From UBA10649 sp044233495 (lineage in GTDB: Bacteria > Actinomycetota > Actinomycetes > S36-B12): a DNA stretch of 7,175 bases. A model generated the notes under the pieces. That model saw only the letters and a list, made by a program, of their open reading frames with translations, made no database searches and had not been told where the DNA came from. The stretch is from positions 1 through 7,175 of the forward strand of contig JBIIJX010000122.1 of assembly GCA_044233495.1 (NCBI GenBank), read 5' to 3'. Shown here one piece after another: positions 1 through 5,393 of this stretch. The translations under genes were made by a program, and so were the position numbers. Numbering within the stretch: position 1 is the stretch's first letter; each line of letters opens with the position of its first letter.

Positions 1-34
1 CCGCCGTGCTCCCCGCTGGCAGGTACCACGTCAT
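1..34 (-). CDS. iolB: 5-deoxy-glucuronate isomerase IolB, N-terminal fragment (gene continues beyond base 1)
   Basis: Only the first 11 codons are in the window. Read on the minus strand they give MTWYLPAGSTA, which resembles the N-terminus of actinobacterial IolB proteins (a short start followed by LPxGS/LPAGS). IolB isomerises 5-deoxy-glucuronate to 2-deoxy-5-keto-D-gluconate, the substrate of the IolC kinase encoded just upstream. The ATG lies inside an ATGA overlap with the stop of the preceding aldolase gene, and a strong Shine-Dalgarno run (GGAGGGA) sits about 9 bases before it, so the start is well supported. The product name rests on a short peptide plus operon context, since inositol clusters commonly place iolB next to iolC. 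It could instead be another iol gene, but LPAGS makes IolB the best choice. Confidence 0.65.
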   Translation of the reverse strand, partial: MTWYLPAGSTA

Positions 35-966
35 GATCCCTTCCCTCCGATCGCGTCACCGGGCGCCGCATGGGGATGGACGAAGGCAGCGGCCTGCCCC
101 ACGGCAGTCTCGACGTCGCCATCGTGCGGGTACAGCAGGGCCCGTCCGGCGACCAGTCCGCGCACGTTGGGCTGGGCCATGGCGTCCTCCCAGAGGCCGA
201 ACACCTGTGCGGCCTGGCCACCCGGATCGCCGCCGAGCATCAGAATCGGCATGGATGTGGCGCCGGCGACGACGTCCATCTGCTCGACCGCGGGGATCTT
301 CAGCCAGGTGTGGGCTGAGGAGGAGCCCAGGCCTGAGGCGATCGACACCACCTTGGCCAGCCGATCAGTCGAGCGGTCGAGATACGCGCGGCCGTCGGCG
401 TCCTTGAGGTACGGCAGCGGCTCGACGAGGCACATCACCTGCGCATCGGCGAGCGCCGTGACGACTGCCGCCACGGCCTCGATGGTGCGGGCGACGCCCG
501 GGTCGGTGTGCTCGATGCGCAGGAGCACCTTGCCACCGTCGAGACCGAGGGAGACGACGTGCTCGGGGTCGTAGGCCGTGATGCGGTCGTCGAGCTCCCA
601 CGTCGCCCCGATGATGCCTCCGCGGTTGATCGTGCCGATGGCAAGTCGTCCGTCGAGAGCCCCGAGGAAGGCGAGCTCCTCGAGGATGTCGGCACTGGCG
701 AGCACCCCGTCGGCACCTGCCGCCAGTCCCCGCACCAAGCGGTCGAGCAGTGAGCGGCGGTCGGCGACTGCCAGCGGGTCGTCGCCGACTGCGATCATCC
801 CGCGGGCCGTGTGGTCGGCTGCCAGGACCAGCAGGTTGCCGTCATCGCCGACGAGTGGGCGACGCGCACGCTCGACGAGTGATGACCGCAGAGCCTGCGG
901 TCGGCGCACGCGCGCGTCGAGCAGCGCGGTGTACTCGGCGTCGGACACACCTGATGCGGAACTCAT
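31..966 (-). CDS. Cgl0159-family (beta/alpha)8 aldolase, probable 2-deoxy-5-keto-gluconate-6-phosphate aldolase
   Basis: This 311-residue protein resembles the Cgl0159-type TIM-barrel proteins of actinobacterial inositol clusters, related to class I DeoC/LacD/DhnA-like aldolases and often annotated as deoxyribose-phosphate aldolase-like. Visible features are AADHTARGM (49-57), the strand GLDGGKVLLR (141-150), CLVEPLPY with an acidic residue at 182, TWLKIP with K223 as the best Schiff-base candidate, and LMLGGDPGG (242-250). Its place between iolC and iolB suggests it does the IolJ step, splitting 2-deoxy-5-keto-gluconate-6-phosphate into malonate semialdehyde and dihydroxyacetone phosphate. 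That role is inferred. The ATG at 966 is preceded by GAGGGAG and overlaps the iolC stop as ATGA. The stop overlaps the iolB start in the same way, so translation is probably coupled. The family call is firm and the exact substrate is not. Confidence 0.85.
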   Translation of the reverse strand: MSSASGVSDAEYTALLDARVRRPQALRSSLVERARRPLVGDDGNLLVLAADHTARGMIAVGDDPLAVADRRSLLDRLVRGLAAGADGVLASADILEELAFLGALDGRLAIGTINRGGIIGATWELDDRITAYDPEHVVSLGLDGGKVLLRIEHTDPGVARTIEAVAAVVTALADAQVMCLVEPLPYLKDADGRAYLDRSTDRLAKVVSIASGLGSSSAHTWLKIPAVEQMDVVAGATSMPILMLGGDPGGQAAQVFGLWEDAMAQPNVRGLVAGRALLYPHDGDVETAVGQAAAFVHPHAAPGDAIGGKGS

Positions 967-1928
967 CGTGCTCCCTCACCGATATGCGCGGCGGACACCT
1001 GCAAGGTGACCTGCTCGCGTGTGGGCATCGCGTCGGCGCAGGTGAGCTCCTGCACCACGTGGGCCCCGGCCGCGTTGGCGAACTCCCCCAGCTCTCGCAG
1101 GGGCCAGCCGGACACGAGGCCGAGGACGAGAGCACCGCCGAACGCGTCGCCGGCGCCGAGTCCGCAGACGACCGGGACGGGCAGCGGGGCTACGCGCACG
1201 CGCTCGTCACTCGTCGCGAGCAGTACACCGTCGGCACCCATCTTGACCACCGCAAGGTGCAGGCCGAGGGCCAGGAGGGCGTCGGCTGCGGCATCCGGAT
1301 CCGTCGTGCCCACCGCCATCTCGCACTCACCGCGGTTGCCGACCGCGACGGTGCAATGCGCCAGAGCAGACCGTGCGGCATCGCGTGCGGAATCGCGACT
1401 GGACCACAGTGCGGGGCGGTAGTCGAGGTCGAGAATCGCGTGCGGAGCGCGCTCGCGAACGGCGAGCCACTCCAGGCAGGCATCGGCCGTCGAGCCCTGG
1501 GCCAGGGCGCCCTGGCTCACCCATAACGCGCGGGCCGAGGTGATCACGTCGACGGGCACGTCGGTCGCGGAGATCGTGGTGTCCGGCGCCGCTGCACCCC
1601 GGTAGAAGGCGACGGTGGGCTCTTCCGGCGGATCGAGCGCGGCGAGGGCGAGTGGCGTGCTCCCGCCCGCGACCGGCTGCACGAAGGACGTGTCGACGCC
1701 CCAGTCCGCAAGACGCGACATCGCGAAACGACCGAGATCGTCGCCTCCCACGCGGGTGATGACACCGGAGTGGAGCCCCAGGCGCGCCGCAGCGACCGCC
1801 ACATTGGTGGGACTGCCGCCCACCGACTTGACGAAGGTCTGCGGCTCGGCGAAACCGGCGCCCGGCTCGCGCGCGTAGAGGTCGACGCTGATGCGTCCGA
1901 CCGTCAGCACGTCGAACCGAGAGGTCAT
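963..1928 (-). CDS. iolC: 5-dehydro-2-deoxygluconokinase IolC (PfkB family)
   Basis: A 321-residue ribokinase/PfkB-family sugar kinase. It phosphorylates 2-deoxy-5-keto-D-gluconate with ATP in myo-inositol catabolism. The N-terminal PfkB signature is VGGSPTNVAVAAARLG (36-51), followed by RVGGDDLGRF (59-68). DLDYRPALW (167-175) resembles the DxDYRP segment typical of IolC. KMGADGVLL (229-237) and the C-terminal CGLGAGDAFGGAL (255-267) form the ATP/anion-hole region, with D261 as catalytic base. Length is normal for a stand-alone kinase, so it is not the kinase-DUF2090 fusion seen in many proteobacteria. The aldolase function appears to be supplied by the next gene. The reading frame stays open upstream to about 2300, but the ATG at 1928 starts the domain correctly (MTSRFDVLTVGRISVD) and overlaps the upstream stop as ATGA. 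Earlier starts would add an Arg-rich antisense-like tail. Confidence 0.92.
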   Translation of the reverse strand: MTSRFDVLTVGRISVDLYAREPGAGFAEPQTFVKSVGGSPTNVAVAAARLGLHSGVITRVGGDDLGRFAMSRLADWGVDTSFVQPVAGGSTPLALAALDPPEEPTVAFYRGAAAPDTTISATDVPVDVITSARALWVSQGALAQGSTADACLEWLAVRERAPHAILDLDYRPALWSSRDSARDAARSALAHCTVAVGNRGECEMAVGTTDPDAAADALLALGLHLAVVKMGADGVLLATSDERVRVAPLPVPVVCGLGAGDAFGGALVLGLVSGWPLRELGEFANAAGAHVVQELTCADAMPTREQVTLQVSAAHIGEGAR

Positions 1929-2827
1929 CCGGCCACCAGCCGCGGGGCCACGGTGTCGCGCAGGTAGTCGAGCGAGGTGACCACTTCGGTGATCGGCCCT
2001 TCGCCCTCGGCGGGCAGGCCGTCGGTCAGCGCAGTGTCCTGCTCGATGATGTACCAGCCCTGGTAGCCCCGGCTCTCGAGCGCCTCGATGACGCCCCTGA
2101 TGTCGACGTCGCCCTGACCGAGCGGGGTGAACAGGCCAGACTGCACCGACTCCATGATCGAGCGCTCCCGGCTCATCAGCGGATCCACCTTCGACAGGTC
2201 GACGTCCTTGAGGTGCACGTGCCCGACGCGATCGAAGGCCTCGACGGCGAATGCGACCGGGTCGGTGCCGCCGATGGCCAGGTGCCCGGTGTCGAGGCAC
2301 CAGTGGACGTCGCAGACGTCCAGCACGCGCTGGACGTCGTCGTCCTTCTCGATCATGGTCTGCACGTGCGAGTGCACGACCTGCTCGAGACCGTGCTCCT
2401 CGCAGATCTCGTCGACTACCGCGAACATCCGTGCCATGTGTGCGAGCTCCTCGGCCGTGGCGCTGTGCGGCTCGGACCAGTCCCAGTCGGTGACGACGGC
2501 CGTGATGAACTTCGTGGCCCCCGCAGCCTGGAACAACTCCGCCACGCGGCGGGCCTCGGCGATGGTCGCCTGCTCCTGGGCGCGGTCGTGCAGCACAAGG
2601 GGGGTGAACCCGCCGACCAGTGACATGCCGTACTCCGCGAGCTGGGCCTTGACCCCCGCGGGGTCGTCGGGCAGGAAGCCCGGGGCGCCCAGCTCGGTGA
2701 CCGGCATGCCCAGCGAGGACATCTCGGCGAGCACGCGCGGCGTGGGCAGCATGGCCCCCCAGCCCGGCACCTCGCAGATGCCCCAGGAGATCGGCGCGGA
2801 GGCCACCCGCTGCAGGAACTCAGTCAT
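1925..2827 (-). CDS. IolE-like sugar phosphate isomerase/epimerase (xylose isomerase-like TIM barrel), probable inosose-processing enzyme
   Basis: A 300-residue member of the AP-endonuclease-2/xylose-isomerase-like TIM-barrel superfamily. The N-terminus APISWGICEVPGWG (11-24) resembles IolE-type proteins of actinobacterial inositol clusters. Likely divalent-metal ligands and catalytic residues are E45 (VTELGAPGF), H152/H154 (VVHSHVQ), D179 and H182 (CLDTGHLAIGG), H203/H205-K207-D208 (VGHVHLKDV) and E262 (GWYIIEQD). In this family IolE dehydrates 2-keto-myo-inositol and IolI isomerises inososes. Which reaction applies cannot be settled from sequence, so no symbol is given. It is the first gene of the minus-strand operon and overlaps iolC by ATGA. 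A GTG lies two codons upstream at 2833, but the Shine-Dalgarno GAGG overlaps that GTG and sits five bases before the ATG at 2827, so the ATG is preferred. Confidence 0.85.
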   Translation of the reverse strand: MTEFLQRVASAPISWGICEVPGWGAMLPTPRVLAEMSSLGMPVTELGAPGFLPDDPAGVKAQLAEYGMSLVGGFTPLVLHDRAQEQATIAEARRVAELFQAAGATKFITAVVTDWDWSEPHSATAEELAHMARMFAVVDEICEEHGLEQVVHSHVQTMIEKDDDVQRVLDVCDVHWCLDTGHLAIGGTDPVAFAVEAFDRVGHVHLKDVDLSKVDPLMSRERSIMESVQSGLFTPLGQGDVDIRGVIEALESRGYQGWYIIEQDTALTDGLPAEGEGPITEVVTSLDYLRDTVAPRLVAG

Positions 2828-2848
2828 GGACACCTCGGGAATCGCGAA

Positions 2849-2862
2849 TTGGAACGTTCCAA
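2849..2862. promoter_or_regulatory. Putative LacI-family operator, perfect 14-bp palindrome
   Basis: TTGGAACGTTCCAA is a perfect palindrome with a central CG. This is the architecture recognised by LacI/GalR-family repressors, whose hinge helices insert at the central CpG step. It lies 21 bases upstream of the ATG of the minus-strand inositol operon and 67 bases upstream of the divergent dehydrogenase gene. That suits repression of the minus operon and possibly of both directions. The LacI-type gene at 3994-4998 is the obvious candidate to bind it. Regulator identity is inferred. Confidence 0.75.
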
Positions 2863-2875
2863 CACAATGGACGGA

Positions 2876-2905
2876 ATCGTGTCACACTGACGTCGTCAGA
2901 CGCAA
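2876..2905 (-). promoter_or_regulatory. Possible promoter of the minus-strand inositol operon
   Basis: Read on the minus strand, TTGCGT (2900-2905) and CACGAT (2876-2881) are separated by 18 bases and could be -35 and -10 boxes. Transcription would then begin near 2869, placing the 14-bp palindrome just downstream of the start, a usual position for a LacI-type block. The -10 match is only moderate, so this is tentative. No convincing promoter was found for the plus-strand gene at 2930. Confidence 0.3.
2887..2899. repeat. 13-bp inverted repeat (6-1-6) in the divergent control region
   Basis: CTGACG-T-CGTCAG is a perfect dyad with a one-base centre. It lies between the palindrome at 2849-2862 and the dehydrogenase start, within the spacer of the proposed minus-strand promoter. 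It does not match the LacI-type palindrome, so it might be a site for a second regulator. Short dyads also occur by chance in GC-rich DNA. Confidence 0.3.
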
Positions 2906-2929
2906 GGCATCCACGGACCGGGAGGACCC

Positions 2930-3940
2930 ATGAGGATCGCCGTCATCGGAGCCGGACGCATGGGCGGCATCCGGGTGGAGGACCTCGTCGACGACCCACG
3001 CGTGGACTCCGTCGTCGTCACCAACCGCACGGCTTCCCGTGCCGCGGAGGTCGCCGCCGCCCATGGAGCCGAGTCCCTTCCCTGGGGTGACGCGCGCCTT
3101 GATGACGCCGATGCGTTCGTCATCACGACCGGCACCGACACCCATCTGGAGCACCTTGAGCGACTGCTGCCGCTGGGCCGGCCGGTGCTGTGCGAGAAGC
3201 CGATCGCACTCACGCTCGCCGACACCCGTCGCGCGATCGAACTTGCCGAGCGCCACGCGACGCCGTTCCAGATCGGGTTCCAGCGCCGCTTCGATCCGGG
3301 CCTTCGAGAGATCCACGATCGCATCGCCGCCGGATCCCTGGGGACCCTCTACTCGCTCGTGCTCACCGCTCATGACCACACCCCCTCCGGGCGCGAGTTC
3401 ATCGCCGGAAGCGGTGGGATCTTCCGCGACATGCACGTGCACGACTTCGACCAGGTGCGCTGGCTCACCGGGGAGGAGATCGACTGGGTGCAGGCGACGT
3501 CTGCCGTACGCGAGCACCGCCAGTACGCGGAGTTCGACGATGCCGACACCGCGATGATCCTGGGCGTCACCGAGGGCGGGGTGTCGTTCTCCGTCAGCGG
3601 GACCCGTCACAACCCGGTCGGCCACGACGTCCGGCTTGAGGCGTTCGGCACCCTCGACACTGTCGTCGGGGGCCTGACGCGCCGCACTCCTCTGCACGCA
3701 CTGCCCGAGACCGATGCTATGTCGGACGTCGACGATCCCTACCGCGGATTCGTCGACCGCTTCCGCTCGGCGTTCATGCACGAGACGCGGGCCTTCGTCT
3801 CGTACGCGCTCGGCGAGATACCGAATCCCTGTCCACCCGACTCGGCGCTGGAGAGCCTGCGCGCGGCCATCGCGTGCGAGCAGTCGATTCGTACGGGATC
3901 ACCCGCGCGCATCGCAGGCATCGCCGACGCCGACCACTGA
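2930..3940 (+). CDS. Gfo/Idh/MocA-family NAD(P)-dependent oxidoreductase, probable inositol 2-dehydrogenase (IolG-like)
   Basis: A 336-residue protein, the usual size for this family. The N-terminal Rossmann fold opens with AVIGAGRMG (4-12, GxGxxG). CEKPIAL (88-94) carries the conserved EKP with K90. GFQRRFDP (116-123) and GGIFRDMHVHDFDQVRWL (162-179) follow, with D167 and H171 spaced like the catalytic Asp and His of Bacillus IolG. IolG oxidises myo-inositol to 2-keto-myo-inositol with NAD+, the first step of the pathway served by the divergent operon. Inositol clusters often carry several paralogues of this family acting on scyllo- or chiro-inositol or other polyols, so the substrate is inferred from context and no symbol is assigned. 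The ATG follows a good Shine-Dalgarno (GGGAGG, four-base spacing). The LacI regulator starts 53 bases after the stop, probably on the same transcript. Confidence 0.88.
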   Translation: MRIAVIGAGRMGGIRVEDLVDDPRVDSVVVTNRTASRAAEVAAAHGAESLPWGDARLDDADAFVITTGTDTHLEHLERLLPLGRPVLCEKPIALTLADTRRAIELAERHATPFQIGFQRRFDPGLREIHDRIAAGSLGTLYSLVLTAHDHTPSGREFIAGSGGIFRDMHVHDFDQVRWLTGEEIDWVQATSAVREHRQYAEFDDADTAMILGVTEGGVSFSVSGTRHNPVGHDVRLEAFGTLDTVVGGLTRRTPLHALPETDAMSDVDDPYRGFVDRFRSAFMHETRAFVSYALGEIPNPCPPDSALESLRAAIACEQSIRTGSPARIAGIADADH

Positions 3941-3993
3941 GCGTTCATGTCACAAGGACACCGGCCGCAGTCACCGCGACAGGGCGGGCGGCC

Positions 3994-4998
3994 GTGACGC
4001 GACGCCCGACGATCAACGATGTCGCGGCACGGGCGGGGGTCTCGAAGTCGCTGGTCTCGCTCGCGATCCGCGGATCGGATCGCGTGAGCGAGGAGAGTCG
4101 GGCGCTCATCCTGCAGGCGGCTGAAGAGCTCGGGTACCGCCCGAATGCCGCAGCGCGCAGTCTCGCCGACCAGCGCAGCCACACGGTGGGCGTGCTGCTG
4201 CACGACCTACACAATCCGATCTTCGCGCAGGTGCTCGACGGCGTACAGGAGGTCGTGCGCGGGCACGGCTACCGGACGATGCTCGTCACCGGCCACGGTG
4301 ATCCCGAGCGCGAGGCTGCGGAGATCTCGTCCTTGCTGGAGTTCCAGGTCGAGGGGCTCATCCTCATCTCGCACCGGCTCGATCCCCGGCTCGCGCGTCG
4401 AGTGGCCCGCGAGTGCCCCGTGGTGGTGGTCATGCGCAGCGACATCACCGGCGCCGGGATCACATCCGTGAGCACCGACGACCACGCCGGTGCCCGTTCC
4501 GCCACCGAGCACCTGATCGCGCTGGGGCACTCGCGCATCGCCCACATCTCCGGGAGCGAGAGCGCCATCGCCAGGGATCGCGAGGCCGGCTACCGCGAGG
4601 CCATGACCCGGGCGGGTCTCGCCGCCGAGATCGTGGTCGTGCCCGGCGACTTCACCGAGGTCAGCGGAAGGGACGGTGCCCGCCGCCTGCTCGACTCCCA
4701 CCCGGCCGTCACGGCGGTATTCGTCGCGAACGACCTGTCGGCTCTCGGCGCCCTCTCCGCGCTGCAGGAGGCGGGGCTGCGCGTGCCCGATGATGTCTCG
4801 GTCGTCGGGTTCGACGGCATGTCACTGGCCGCGCTCGGCTCGCTGAACCTGACGACGATGGCCCAACCACTGGAGGAGATGGGTCGCGAGGCCGCCGATC
4901 ACCTGTTCCGGCGGATCAAGGACCCCGCATCGCGGGCCTCGCGCGTGCGACGGATCAGCGACCTGCACCCACGGGGAACGACAGCGCCGGCTCGATGA
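3994..4998 (+). CDS. LacI-family transcriptional regulator, probable repressor of the inositol genes
   Basis: A 334-residue LacI/GalR-family regulator. The N-terminal helix-turn-helix is TINDVAARAGVSKSLVSLAI (6-25) and the hinge helix is PNAAARSLA (50-58). The periplasmic-binding-protein-like effector domain begins TVGVLLHDLHNPIFAQ (64-79) and includes TEHLIALGHSRIAHISG (171-187), ANDLSALGAL (245-254) and VVGFDG (270-275). At the positions equivalent to LacI Y17, Q18 and R22 it has K18, S19 and L23, which should set operator specificity. The GTG at 3994 is chosen because it places the HTH at the usual distance from the N-terminus. The frame is open to an ATG at 3874, but that start would overlap the dehydrogenase by 67 bases and add an Arg-rich extension. 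No strong Shine-Dalgarno precedes the GTG. The effector is probably an inositol or a pathway intermediate, inferred from neighbours. Its last 44 bases overlap the convergent gene at 4955-5239. Confidence 0.9.
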   Translation: MTRRPTINDVAARAGVSKSLVSLAIRGSDRVSEESRALILQAAEELGYRPNAAARSLADQRSHTVGVLLHDLHNPIFAQVLDGVQEVVRGHGYRTMLVTGHGDPEREAAEISSLLEFQVEGLILISHRLDPRLARRVARECPVVVVMRSDITGAGITSVSTDDHAGARSATEHLIALGHSRIAHISGSESAIARDREAGYREAMTRAGLAAEIVVVPGDFTEVSGRDGARRLLDSHPAVTAVFVANDLSALGALSALQEAGLRVPDDVSVVGFDGMSLAALGSLNLTTMAQPLEEMGREAADHLFRRIKDPASRASRVRRISDLHPRGTTAPAR

Positions 4999-5239
4999 TC
5001 GCGCGTCCTGCGCCATGCGCGGGCAGGGCCGCCATCCGGGCGGCTACCAGGGCGAAGGCACGCTCGCGCACCACGACCGGTGCATCCTCGTCGATCATCA
5101 CATCGACGAGGACGGCCTCGATGCCGAGATCGCGGGCGTCATGCGCGAGGAGCAGGAGTTCGACATTCGCAGCGGTGACTCCCCGCATGGTGATGCTCTC
5201 CCCCAGGTGGATCAGACGGTCGATGACTGCCGTGTGCAT
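4955..5239 (-). CDS. Uncharacterised small protein, 94 residues
   Basis: I do not recognise a family. The predicted product is 94 residues, soluble-looking and mostly helical. It has a hydrophobic stretch VELLLLAHDA (26-35), then an acidic strand-like segment VLVDVMIDEDAPVVV (43-57), an Ala-rich helix (60-73) and a C-terminal IIEPALSFP (81-89). There is no signal peptide or membrane segment. The start at 5239 is strongly supported by GAGGAGG six bases upstream. An in-frame ATG at 5272 would only add 11 residues without this site. The gene is divergent from the LysR gene with a shared 154-base region, the usual layout for a LysR regulator and its target, and it is a single-gene unit here. Its 3' end overlaps the end of the lacI gene by 44 bases on the opposite strand. 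Its coding nature rests on the ribosome site, the layout and plausible composition. Confidence 0.6.
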   Translation of the reverse strand: MHTAVIDRLIHLGESITMRGVTAANVELLLLAHDARDLGIEAVLVDVMIDEDAPVVVRERAFALVAARMAALPAHGAGRAIIEPALSFPVGAGR

Positions 5240-5290
5240 GTCGCCTCCTCTTCGGCTTGGTCCGGCGGGCACCCTGCCCCCAGTCGTGGC

Positions 5291-5313
5291 TGTGCGGGAT
5301 CCTCTCCCGCGCA
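5291..5313. other. Stem-loop at the predicted 5' end of the small-protein transcript
   Basis: TGTGCGGGA and TCCCGCGCA flank a five-base loop and pair over nine positions, with one G-T (wobble) pair on the plus strand. Read as minus-strand RNA, the same position is a C-A mismatch. No T-run follows on either strand, so it is not a convincing intrinsic terminator. It coincides with the transcription start predicted from the promoter at 5320-5348, so it could be a 5'-end hairpin of that mRNA. Confidence 0.3.
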
Positions 5314-5319
5314 GACTTC

Positions 5320-5348
5320 ACGCTAGAGGTCGATGCCCATAAACTCAA
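5320..5348 (-). promoter_or_regulatory. Possible promoter for the 94-residue protein gene
   Basis: On the minus strand TTGAGT (5343-5348) and TAGCGT (5320-5325) are separated by 17 bases, giving a transcription start near 5313 and a leader of roughly 75 bases before the ATG at 5239. The -35 box is good and the -10 box only fair. It sits next to the LysR promoter and dyad, so shared control is plausible but unproven. Confidence 0.35.
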
Positions 5349-5358
5349 ACGATGATTA

Positions 5359-5388
5359 TTGATCGTGTCGATCACTGATGCTTATACT
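5359..5388 (+). promoter_or_regulatory. Promoter of the LysR gene, placed for a leaderless transcript
   Basis: TTGATC (5359-5364) and TATACT (5383-5388) are 18 bases apart, and the -10 box matches consensus at five of six positions. It ends five bases before the ATG at 5394, so transcription should start at or next to the start codon. There is no Shine-Dalgarno in that space. Leaderless mRNAs are common in actinobacteria. The surrounding 50 bases are clearly more AT-rich than the rest of the window. Confidence 0.65.
5360..5374. promoter_or_regulatory. 15-bp dyad (6-3-6), candidate LysR binding site
   Basis: TGATCG-TGT-CGATCA is a perfect inverted repeat overlapping the -35 box of the LysR promoter and lying just upstream of the divergent promoter at 5320-5348. 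LysR-type regulators bind short dyads in such shared regions, repressing their own gene and activating the divergent one. The assignment is from position and symmetry only. Confidence 0.5.
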
Positions 5389-5393
5389 TTGGC

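Noticed and set aside
1929..2300. Open frame extending the iolC protein upstream to 445 residues
   Set aside because: The extra part is Arg/Gly-rich, lies wholly within the IolE-like gene, and the PfkB domain starts correctly at the ATG at 1928 with an ATGA overlap.
2127..2933. 268-residue plus-strand open frame
   Set aside because: It is antisense to the IolE-like gene, rich in Ser/Thr/Arg/Pro with no recognisable motif, and runs through the intergenic promoter region.
2882..3781. 299-residue minus-strand open frame
   Set aside because: It lies antisense to the dehydrogenase, which has full family motifs, and its composition is typical of a mirror frame in GC-rich DNA.
3874..3993. Upstream ATG start for the LacI regulator
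   Set aside because: It would overlap the dehydrogenase by 67 bases and add an Arg-rich 40-residue extension absent from LacI-family proteins; the GTG at 3994 fits the family length.
4062..4084. 8-bp inverted repeat (CGCGATCC/GGATCGCG) with a seven-base loop
   Set aside because: It lies inside the DNA-binding-domain codons of the LacI gene and is explained by codon use and GC-rich composition; no regulatory context.
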